From a virus: 36,256 nucleotides of DNA. The translations under genes and the position numbers were made by a program. Positions 7,667 to 14,428 of the stretch are shown here, one piece after another. The stretch lies in IMG/VR virus record IMGVR_UViG_3300032285_000181, positions 1 to 36,256 of that record. One strand, given 5' to 3'. Each line of letters opens with the position of its first letter. Positions within the stretch are counted from its first letter, which is position 1. The notes under the pieces are model-generated. The model did no database searches, had not been told where the DNA came from, and was given only the letters and a program-made list of their open reading frames with translations.

Positions 7667-8595
7667 TATGGATTATTAGTTATATCAACTTCACCGAATG
7701 GATTAGCCACATTGAACAGAACATCTGCAGCCTGAGTTTTAAATTTATTGTTATCACCAAAGGATTCTACTTTATCAACATTGGCTTCAATATGTGAAGT
7801 AGCCTGAGCAACAGTACTGAATCCACCACCAGTAAATACCACATTTGGAGCAGTTTGATATCCAACTCCAGGTGCTGTTACATCAACACGAATAACTTTT
7901 CCTGCTGTTGCACCAGATCCAAGAACTGCAGTGGCAGTTGCACCAGATCCAGAACCACCAGTAAATGTAACTGTTGGAGCAGTGGCATAACCAGTTCCAG
8001 TACTAGTAACTGTCACACCAGTAACTTCGCCATAAGGTGTTCTTGTTGTATTTGTACTGAAAGTTTTGAGAGTTTCAAATGCATCAATCGCAGCAACACC
8101 AGTATCAATCTTCTCAGAAGAGTACTGGAACAATTCAACTTGTAATTTGTAAACATAAAGTTTACCAAGTTGATAAAATGGATCTTGGTGTTTGACGAAT
8201 TTAATCTCAAACAAACCTTTAGTTAATGGGAAATAAATTAGGTCACCCTCGCATGGGCGAGTAGGAATAATAGTTGCGCCATAACGACCAACCAATTGAT
8301 CCCAGCGTCTACGTGCAACTACAAGAGTTGCAGACTGTTCCATCATTAGACCAAACTTCTGAATAAATGCACCTTGACCATCTAGTGAATCCACGTTTTC
8401 AAAATACATTTCAATTGGAAATGATGATGTAAATTTGCTTAGACGATCTTCACCAAGAATCTCGTCTTTGGAAACTAATGTTCTTGGAACGTAAAAGAAA
8501 TCTTGACCATAGATTCTTAAAGATTCTATGATAAGATCTTCTACAAGATACTGTTCGTTTTTAGTACCCTGTGTAAAATAAACATTAGTTGGCAT
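7666..8595 (-). CDS. gp14: Neck protein gp14 with inserted GSGY repeats
   Basis: This 309-residue protein (T4 gp14 is 256) is the neck component that helps seal the filled head and receives the tail. The first 175 residues are typical: MPTNVYFTQGTKNEQYLVED, YGQDFFYVPRTLV, PIEMYFENVDSLDGQGAFI, a GDLIYFPLTKGLFEIKFV strand and GKLYVYKLQVELFQYSSE. Residues about 190-266 are an extra segment carrying two GSGY-type repeats, which accounts for the length over T4. The family C-terminus resumes with KTQAADVLFNVANPFGEVD. The start at 8595 lies 3 nt after the gp13 stop; the stop overlaps the gp15 ATG. Confidence 0.93.
   Translation of the reverse strand: MPTNVYFTQGTKNEQYLVEDLIIESLRIYGQDFFYVPRTLVSKDEILGEDRLSKFTSSFPIEMYFENVDSLDGQGAFIQKFGLMMEQSATLVVARRRWDQLVGRYGATIIPTRPCEGDLIYFPLTKGLFEIKFVKHQDPFYQLGKLYVYKLQVELFQYSSEKIDTGVAAIDAFETLKTFSTNTTRTPYGEVTGVTVTSTGTGYATAPTVTFTGGSGSGATATAVLGSGATAGKVIRVDVTAPGVGYQTAPNVVFTGGGFSTVAQATSHIEANVDKVESFGDNNKFKTQAADVLFNVANPFGEVDITNNP
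7798..8028 (-). repeat. Two GSGY repeats inserted in gp14 (residues about 190-266)
   Basis: Two repeats of the plan VTGVTVTSTGTGYATAPTVT and IRVDVTAPGVGYQTAPNVVF lie in the C-terminal third of the neck protein. They are of the same type as the four repeats in gp18, so one portable module appears in two adjacent parts of the virion. Nucleotide copies differ at many positions, so the duplication is not very recent. Confidence 0.8.
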
Positions 8596-8598
8596 TAA

Positions 8599-9561
8599 TT
8601 ATCCCATGAAGAAGTCTAGCGGAGCAGACTTGGACATTAAATCTTGTTCTAGTTTATCAATTTCTTCTGTGGCTTCAGCGTACAGTTTATCACCATCCAA
8701 TGTAACACCACCTGGAAGTTGAATACCAGAGAATTTCTTTAAGTTAGTTGCCCATTGTCTTTTAAACAATGCAGCTGTATATTTCTTTAACCATGGCTCA
8801 TTCCATACTTTTGTAAAAGTAGTTGGATCTAAAGCACGGTATGCTTGAACGATAACGTAATCACCAAGCACGAAATCTGTATGCCAGTTTGCATCTAGGA
8901 ACAAACGATTCATTGTTCGGTTGAAACGGAATCCTTGATGACCATTTAATTCAAAATCTAGCAAAGCCAAATGACTCATTACAGTTTTGTAATAGATTAA
9001 AGATGTAGATGTTAAATCATACAAGTCATTTAAACGTAATTGGTATTGTAAATCAAAGATGTTCTTTGAAGATGATGCCATACCGATACTAAGAATTTTA
9101 GTAACACCATAAACATAATCTGGAACATCGATGTAACGATTATCATATTCGTTAAGTGTGATTGGAGTTGACCCAAGAACAGCAGTATGTCCATCTGAAC
9201 TAGTGATAGTTTCACCTGCAACAAAAGTTCCAACAACATCTCTAACTAATAGTAATGTTCCATTGGATACTCTTGATGACTCTCTGCAAACTTGTGCCTT
9301 TGCACCAGAAGTTGATCCTGTGATGTTTGTGGCGAGTCCAAAATTTTGTGCCACGCTAGTCGTTAAATTCATTTCAGAAGCACGAATTTGTTGCTTCATG
9401 TAAATTTGTTCAATACCTTCGTAGTGGTATAGTCTCCAGTACTCTAACGCTTCATCCAGACGATCTTCTAATTGATCATCATCCACGTTAATCTCAAGTA
9501 CAGGTGCACCGAGATCTCTTAGAGCGTATTGTTTTAAACCTTCTCTTGTGGATACTGCCAT
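8599..9561 (-). CDS. gp13: Neck protein gp13
   Basis: This 320-residue neck protein (T4 gp13 is 309) joins gp14 in closing the packaged head. ATG 9561 is chosen because it gives the conserved start MAVSTREGLKQYALRDLGAP and has a GGAGG ribosome-binding site 4-5 nt upstream. A longer 371-codon reading would run antiparallel-free through the end of the previous gene and is not credible. Conserved segments are DDDQLEDRLDEALEYWRLYH (27-46), NRYIDVPDYVYGVTKI, a DLYDLTSTSLIYYKTVMSHL helix and FRFNRTMNRLFLDANW. Residues about 78-137 carry an extra module with GTFVAGETIT, described under findings. The upstream stop (TAA) is 1 nt before this ATG. Confidence 0.94.
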   Translation of the reverse strand: MAVSTREGLKQYALRDLGAPVLEINVDDDQLEDRLDEALEYWRLYHYEGIEQIYMKQQIRASEMNLTTSVAQNFGLATNITGSTSGAKAQVCRESSRVSNGTLLLVRDVVGTFVAGETITSSDGHTAVLGSTPITLNEYDNRYIDVPDYVYGVTKILSIGMASSSKNIFDLQYQLRLNDLYDLTSTSLIYYKTVMSHLALLDFELNGHQGFRFNRTMNRLFLDANWHTDFVLGDYVIVQAYRALDPTTFTKVWNEPWLKKYTAALFKRQWATNLKKFSGIQLPGGVTLDGDKLYAEATEEIDKLEQDLMSKSAPLDFFMG

Positions 9562-9562
9562 G

Positions 9563-10054
9563 TTATCCTCCGAAAACCATTGCCATGGCAATAGCCTTAC
9601 CAGTGCTTGCGTAAACTGTTGGAGTTGCCCATGTAGGTGTAGAACCAGAACCATTAGATTGTAAAAACTGCCCTGAAGATCCTGAAGTAGTCCATGTTGG
9701 AGATCCAGTACCACCAGAAACTAAAACTTGTCCAGCAGTTCCTGCAGATGTTAATGCTAATCCAGAAGCACCAGAATATGCAACCGCACCTTGAACTGCA
9801 CTTAAAGAAGATCCAGTGCCACCATATGCTAAACCAACTGCGTTTCCTGTCCATGTAGAACCAGAACCAAGAGTTTTATTAGTAAGAGATTGACTACCAG
9901 CAAGAGTAACAACAGTGGCTCCACCACCAGCAGTAGTACCATCGTGAATGCGTAGAGTTTTTAGATCGGTGTCAACTGTAATTTCGCCCTGCGCACCAGT
10001 AAACGCATTGTTTTGTAGAGTAGTTCCTCTTCGAAGTTGTACTTGTGTTGCCAT
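9563..10054 (-). CDS. Short tail-fibre-like protein with conserved fibre N- and C-terminal segments
   Basis: This 163-residue protein begins MATQVQLRRGTTLQNNAFTG, then GEITVDTDLKTLRIHDGTT, an N-terminal attachment-type domain seen in many phage fibres. The middle is Gly/Ser/Thr-rich fibre repeat (AYGGTG, SAGTAGQVL, GQFLQSNGSG). It ends YASTGKAIAMAMVFGG, identical to the end of the 333-residue fibre at 30349. It lies just before gp13, where T4 has the fibritin gene wac, but it is not recognisably fibritin. A CATAAATA late promoter core sits 20 nt upstream and includes the previous gene's stop; the ribosome-binding site is GAGGAC. Probably a virion fibre or fibre tip; the exact location is unknown. 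Confidence 0.85.
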   Translation of the reverse strand: MATQVQLRRGTTLQNNAFTGAQGEITVDTDLKTLRIHDGTTAGGGATVVTLAGSQSLTNKTLGSGSTWTGNAVGLAYGGTGSSLSAVQGAVAYSGASGLALTSAGTAGQVLVSGGTGSPTWTTSGSSGQFLQSNGSGSTPTWATPTVYASTGKAIAMAMVFGG

Positions 10055-10073
10055 AATTGTCCTCTAATTTGTA

Positions 10074-10081
10074 TATTTATG
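10074..10081 (-). promoter_or_regulatory. Late promoter core CATAAATA spanning the stop of the 957-aa gene
   Basis: GCA-TAA-ATA at the end of the 957-residue gene yields CATAAATA, 20 nt before the 163-residue fibre gene. It would also serve gp13 and the neck genes that follow closely. Confidence 0.65.
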
Positions 10082-12950
10082 CTTGGGCTTCTGACCAGAA
10101 TAAGTTCACGCTGACACGTGCGTTACTTGATGTAAGATTCGTTACCACAATGGCTAAGTTATCTGGTCCATCTGGATAGTTACTATAACCACCAATTGCC
10201 GAGTTTGTTAATTCTTTAAGGTTTGATAAGTCAATTTCGTTCAAACTCCCTGGAGCTGCTAGAGTACCAAAAATCTGTTCGCCTGGAGTTGCAGCAGTTG
10301 CGCTACTTGTTGAGATTTGAGCAAAGGAAGGTTGTGAACCATTTGCTGACACGTTCAACGACTGCCAAGTTAATGAAGAAGCGTCCACGTTTCCTGGATT
10401 TAAAATACCAGTAATCTGAACTGATTGATCAGACTGAACTTGTAATTTTTGTAGAAGCAACTGTGAACGATTAATAAGTTCACGATCACCAAGTGTACCA
10501 ACTACTGAGTTACTAACAGAAGGTGCTAGGCGAACAAAGAATGCTGTGACTGTTTGTGCATTGGTTAATGCAATGTTTGTTTTTGGATAGTTAAAGTAAT
10601 AACCACGATCTTGATCGTAACCACCATCCATAATGTAAGAAGAACCCCAGTGGTTAATAACTGGTGCTGCACTACAACTCACCAAAGTTACTGAGTTATA
10701 TCCATTACCTAAAGCATGAGCAGCTGCAGTAGTTCCAGTAAATGTTCTAGTTTGACCACCACTGAATTGTGATATTGACGAACCACGTGTTAGACCAGTC
10801 AACACGTTTCCTGATTTACCAGTATAACTAATTAACTCACCTTCGCACATTACCACTGCAGGGTATGTTGAAGATGGAGTTGGGAATCTAGACGCATCTA
10901 CAAGAGTCATAGTAGTATCACTATTTGTCATAGCAGCTGCAAGTCTATCACGTGCAGATTCATTAATCGCTTGATAACGAACTGCAGCGTTACCTGTTCT
11001 CATATAGGCTTCATCGTTAATATTGTTTTGTTTCATACGATGAACAAGAACCATATTACCATCAACACCACGGCACATAAAGTCAATAAAACCAGCACCA
11101 TACCATGATGAAGAAATACCCAACATTTGCATTTTGTTTAGGTTAATATTGAAACCAGAGAAACCAGTTCCATCAATTTTGTCCACGTTAAATTGTGATT
11201 GAGGAATACGTGTTTCTAAAATTGCAGATATTTTAACACCAGATACGTTATTAACACCACGGAATTCTGGATTGATTGTTAAAGAAGTATCGCTAGCAAT
11301 GGAGTTTACCATGTATGTCATACCACGAATAACAATACGATCACCAGACTTTAACTGCTGAGTAAAACGAGTAGATGTTCCAGTAATAATTTGAGATGCA
11401 GCATTCACCGCAATAGTTCCTGATAATTGATATGTACCAGAACGCTTACCAACTGCTAAAGTTTGTCCATCAAACTCCCAATATAATCCGTTTTGATCAT
11501 CGAATGGACCAACACGAACAGTGGCTCCGTGCCAACCTTTAATAGTAATACGTGGAAGGTTGGTAATAACAGCACTTGTTGCTCCTGGAGCACTTGTTGC
11601 GATATATGTAAATGTATTTTCTGCCGTTACTGTATCAACAGTGTATGTTCCATTATAACCAGAAGTAACAACACCTGAAATAAGTACAGTGGCTCCAGGT
11701 TGCAGACCATGGTCAGTTTCTGCAGTAACTGTAACAGTGGCACCAATAGAAGTACTTGAGGCAGAAATTTGATCTAAGTTAAGAACAGGGTTGAACAATA
11801 CACCTGAAGTCCATAACAATCCTTTACCAGATTGATAGCGCATGTATTTTTTAGTTTGACGAGAAACCGATGCACCATGACTTGGATTAAATGGACCAAG
11901 TTGAACACCACCATCAAATGGACGATGTAAAATAAATGCATCTGAACGAGTGTAGACGTTTCCTGTGATGGCTGAGTTAGCCACTGCGCCACCTGCTCTT
12001 GCAGTGAATGTAAAAGTAGTTGGTGATGGAACTGTTTCAGCGTAAATAGTTCCAGTCATTAAAGCATGATTTGTGCCAGAAGAAGTAGCAACACACAATA
12101 ATGTTGCACCTGGAACTAAACCATGATTGTTTGAAGTGGTAACTGTAATAACTGAAGGAGATGCTGCATTGCTTGAAAAACTAGCAACTGGTAAGTTTGC
12201 GCCAGCAAAGAAACCAGCTTTACGACCATATGTTGAACCAGTGTAAAGAGATTGTCCGTTTGTACCAATGACACCTTTAGCGTAATATGTTAAAGTAGTA
12301 CTTGTAGGAACAGTAGCTACAATAAAAGCACCTTCAGCACGAGCATAAGTGCTTATGTTACCAAGACCGTAAATAATAAGTGGATCTCCCACAGATAAAC
12401 CATGAGCACTAGATGTAGTTACTGAAATAACCGATGGGGTTGCGCCATCTGTAGTAACTGCAGTGATTGCTAAATCAAGTCCTGGTTTTTCAAAAATACC
12501 TGGAATGTTACGAATATCAGTATAGTTCTGCCACTTAGTCGGTTGTAGTCCATACTCAAAGTCAGCGTCAATCAATGCTTGTGGAGTAGAAACACGAGCA
12601 CGTTCAATCGCATCAACACCGAATGGATATGGGCGAACGATATTACCTATGTTCTTTGGCGCATCAGTATAAACAGCAATTTTATCGCTTGATGACATTG
12701 CCGAAGTATCTTTGGCAAATGTGATAGTTGTTGCACCATCTTCTGGAGCATAAAATGTAGTAGTATCAGTCGCATCATAAGATACAGTAGCATTACGTGT
12801 ATTATCTCCAAGAGCATAAATGTTCTCTTGTGTTGTTTTATTTGCGATAATTAGTAACTGATTTAATTCAATTTTTCCAGGAATTTTTAATGTGCCTACG
12901 TTGGCAACTCCTGGAGTAAATACATATTTTTCAACTAACTGACGAGCCAT
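10077..12950 (-). CDS. Large virion structural protein (baseplate/fibre type, HGL repeats)
   Basis: This 957-residue protein opens MARQLVEKYVFTPGVANVGT. It has segments I associate with structural proteins of T4-like aquatic phages: FEYGLQPTKWQNYTDI (about 131-146), ILHRPFDGGVQLGPFNPSHG (340-359), then RQTKKYMRYQSGKG. Three beta modules with an HGLxxG turn sit near residues 183, 276 and 414. A GTSTRF...GDRIVIRGMTY module (about 524-547) and DASRFPTPSSTYPAVVMCEG, ELISYTGKSGNVLTGLTRG (about 685-723) are common in tail fibres and baseplate proteins. No enzyme motif is seen. AAGGAT before ATG 12950 overlaps the previous stop. Its place before gp13 corresponds to T4 genes 10-12. Structural role likely; exact part uncertain. 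Confidence 0.88.
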   Translation of the reverse strand: MARQLVEKYVFTPGVANVGTLKIPGKIELNQLLIIANKTTQENIYALGDNTRNATVSYDATDTTTFYAPEDGATTITFAKDTSAMSSSDKIAVYTDAPKNIGNIVRPYPFGVDAIERARVSTPQALIDADFEYGLQPTKWQNYTDIRNIPGIFEKPGLDLAITAVTTDGATPSVISVTTSSAHGLSVGDPLIIYGLGNISTYARAEGAFIVATVPTSTTLTYYAKGVIGTNGQSLYTGSTYGRKAGFFAGANLPVASFSSNAASPSVITVTTSNNHGLVPGATLLCVATSSGTNHALMTGTIYAETVPSPTTFTFTARAGGAVANSAITGNVYTRSDAFILHRPFDGGVQLGPFNPSHGASVSRQTKKYMRYQSGKGLLWTSGVLFNPVLNLDQISASSTSIGATVTVTAETDHGLQPGATVLISGVVTSGYNGTYTVDTVTAENTFTYIATSAPGATSAVITNLPRITIKGWHGATVRVGPFDDQNGLYWEFDGQTLAVGKRSGTYQLSGTIAVNAASQIITGTSTRFTQQLKSGDRIVIRGMTYMVNSIASDTSLTINPEFRGVNNVSGVKISAILETRIPQSQFNVDKIDGTGFSGFNINLNKMQMLGISSSWYGAGFIDFMCRGVDGNMVLVHRMKQNNINDEAYMRTGNAAVRYQAINESARDRLAAAMTNSDTTMTLVDASRFPTPSSTYPAVVMCEGELISYTGKSGNVLTGLTRGSSISQFSGGQTRTFTGTTAAAHALGNGYNSVTLVSCSAAPVINHWGSSYIMDGGYDQDRGYYFNYPKTNIALTNAQTVTAFFVRLAPSVSNSVVGTLGDRELINRSQLLLQKLQVQSDQSVQITGILNPGNVDASSLTWQSLNVSANGSQPSFAQISTSSATAATPGEQIFGTLAAPGSLNEIDLSNLKELTNSAIGGYSNYPDGPDNLAIVVTNLTSSNARVSVNLFWSEAQA

Positions 12951-12959
12951 TTTATATCC

Positions 12960-14369
12960 TTAGAATCCAAAAATAATTGCTTGAGCAAGATAATCTGATT
13001 TAACAGTACTATCTAGATTGCTTAATGAAACCACACCGCCAACATTAAGAACAGCCAAGTCATACGATGTAGTTGTAGTACCAAGTGGTGTTCCTAGATC
13101 TTCAGTAAGAACTACCGAATCGTATACATAACCAAGATCACTTTGTGCATTTGCAGTAAAGACTGAAGTAGAAGTAGCCTGTGCCCACTGAACACCTGTT
13201 CCAGTAGACTGTAAAAAATAACCACTAGTTCCTGCTGAACTATTGGCAGTTAATGTACCAGTAACAGTAAGATTATTTATTGTTGGAGCAGTTCCAAGTA
13301 CGTTAGCACCAGAACCAGTAGAAGTTGTAACACCAGTACCACCATTGGCAACAGGTAATGCTGTACCAGATAATGTAATTGCTAATGTACCACTAGTAGT
13401 GATTGGGCTACCAGATACTGATAGAAAGGCAGGAACTGTTGCTGCAACTGAAGTTACTGTACCACCTGCAGCAGCAGATGTAATCCACTTAACACCTGTT
13501 CCAGTAGATTGAAGAATTTGTCCGTTTGTGCCAACAGAACTTAAACTATCAGTTATTGTTCCAGCTAAACTTAATGAAGGTACAGTTAATTGACCAGCAT
13601 CATTTAATGTAAAAATATTTGTAGTATAAGCACTGTTGATAATCTCTAGACCACCAGTGCTGTTTAAACGAAACCATTTAGATGCATTTGTAGCAGAACC
13701 ATATCCGTTTGTTACGCTAAGAAAATCGTGATATCCAGTACCACCCTTGTTAGCATAACCAGCGATCTGCATAGCAACTGCAGATGCACCAGTGACAGTG
13801 CCAGAATCAACTTTGAACTGACCAGTTACTTGAAGTGGGTTTGTTCCAGAACGACCAATGTAGTTTGTATTGTTTGCGTTACCAAATACAATATAACCTT
13901 GAGAAGCATCTTGCTGTCCTCTAATACCTAGAGTGTTGGCTTGATTTATATCGCCAAGAACGACATCATCTCCAACGTAGACGTTAGTGCCAGCACCATT
14001 ATTGGTTAGGTAGATTTTATCAGCATAGATTGATCCAGCTACACCGAGACCACCACCAACCTTTAACGCACCAGTAGTGGTTGAAGATGCTGCAGTTGTA
14101 TCAGAAAGGGTAATTGCACCAGAGTAGGTGTGAGCACCAGAGAACGTGCCAGATAATGCACCACTATTAATAGTAGGTGATGTTAGAGTTTTGTTGGTTA
14201 GAGTTGCTGTGGCAGATAACGATGGAAATGTATCAATCGTATTGCCTGAAGTTTTGTAATACAGTTTTCCATCAGCATAGTTTAATGCTAACTCACCGTA
14301 ATCTAAGTCTGTAACTAACGGAGTTTTTGCCGCAGTTGAGGACTTCTTAAGAAGAAACTTATTCGCCAT
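12960..14369 (-). CDS. Tail fibre protein (469 aa)
   Basis: A fibre protein with a short attachment-type N-terminus (MANKFLLKKSSTAAKTPLVT, then GELALNYADGKLYYKTSGN) shared with the 1036- and 163-residue proteins. Next are LTNKTLTSPTI repeats, a GGGLGVAGSIYADKIYLTNN segment (105-124), and PVANGGTGVTTSTGSGANVL repeats common in trimeric fibres. It ends SDYLAQAIIFGF, a looser version of the AMAMVFGG end of two other fibres here. No Lys/Ser/Asp autoprotease or lyase domain is visible. The start at 14369 follows a hairpin with a T-rich tract; AAGG precedes it. It probably trimerises and binds the host surface. Confidence 0.88.
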   Translation of the reverse strand: MANKFLLKKSSTAAKTPLVTDLDYGELALNYADGKLYYKTSGNTIDTFPSLSATATLTNKTLTSPTINSGALSGTFSGAHTYSGAITLSDTTAASSTTTGALKVGGGLGVAGSIYADKIYLTNNGAGTNVYVGDDVVLGDINQANTLGIRGQQDASQGYIVFGNANNTNYIGRSGTNPLQVTGQFKVDSGTVTGASAVAMQIAGYANKGGTGYHDFLSVTNGYGSATNASKWFRLNSTGGLEIINSAYTTNIFTLNDAGQLTVPSLSLAGTITDSLSSVGTNGQILQSTGTGVKWITSAAAGGTVTSVAATVPAFLSVSGSPITTSGTLAITLSGTALPVANGGTGVTTSTGSGANVLGTAPTINNLTVTGTLTANSSAGTSGYFLQSTGTGVQWAQATSTSVFTANAQSDLGYVYDSVVLTEDLGTPLGTTTTSYDLAVLNVGGVVSLSNLDSTVKSDYLAQAIIFGF

Positions 14370-14393
14370 TCTCTAACCTTAAAAAAGGAAACA

Positions 14394-14411
14394 GGGGAGT
14401 AAGAACTCCCC
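14394..14411 (-). terminator. Hairpin with T-rich tract between the 1036- and 469-aa fibre genes
   Basis: GGGGAGT-TCTT-ACTCCCC makes a perfect 7-bp stem with a 4-nt loop on the coding strand, followed by TGTTTCCTTTTTT down to 14381. It looks like an intrinsic terminator or attenuator. The tract is interrupted by CC, so termination may be partial. The start of the 469-residue gene is 12 nt beyond it. Confidence 0.7.
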
Positions 14412-14420
14412 TCACAAAAT

Positions 14421-14428
14421 TATTTAGT
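14421..14428 (-). promoter_or_regulatory. Late promoter-like core ACTAAATA spanning the stop of the 1036-aa gene
   Basis: TAC-TAA-ATA at the gene end gives ACTAAATA, as before gp18. It lies just upstream of the terminator-like hairpin, so a transcript from here would begin in or just before that hairpin. The promoter call is therefore tentative. Confidence 0.4.

Noticed and set aside
9562-9714. Longer gp13 reading with 51 extra N-terminal residues
   Set aside because: The extension overlaps the end of the 163-residue fibre gene in another frame; the conserved gp13 start and a GGAGG site are at 9561.
9563-10054. Fibritin (wac) identity for the 163-residue protein
   Set aside because: The position before gp13 fits, but there is no coiled coil or foldon-like end; the sequence is of Gly/Ser/Thr fibre type.
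13274-13281. AATAAATA inside the 469-residue fibre gene
   Set aside because: It is over 300 bp from the next gene start; a chance match. The similar match near 31917-31924 is rejected for the same reason.
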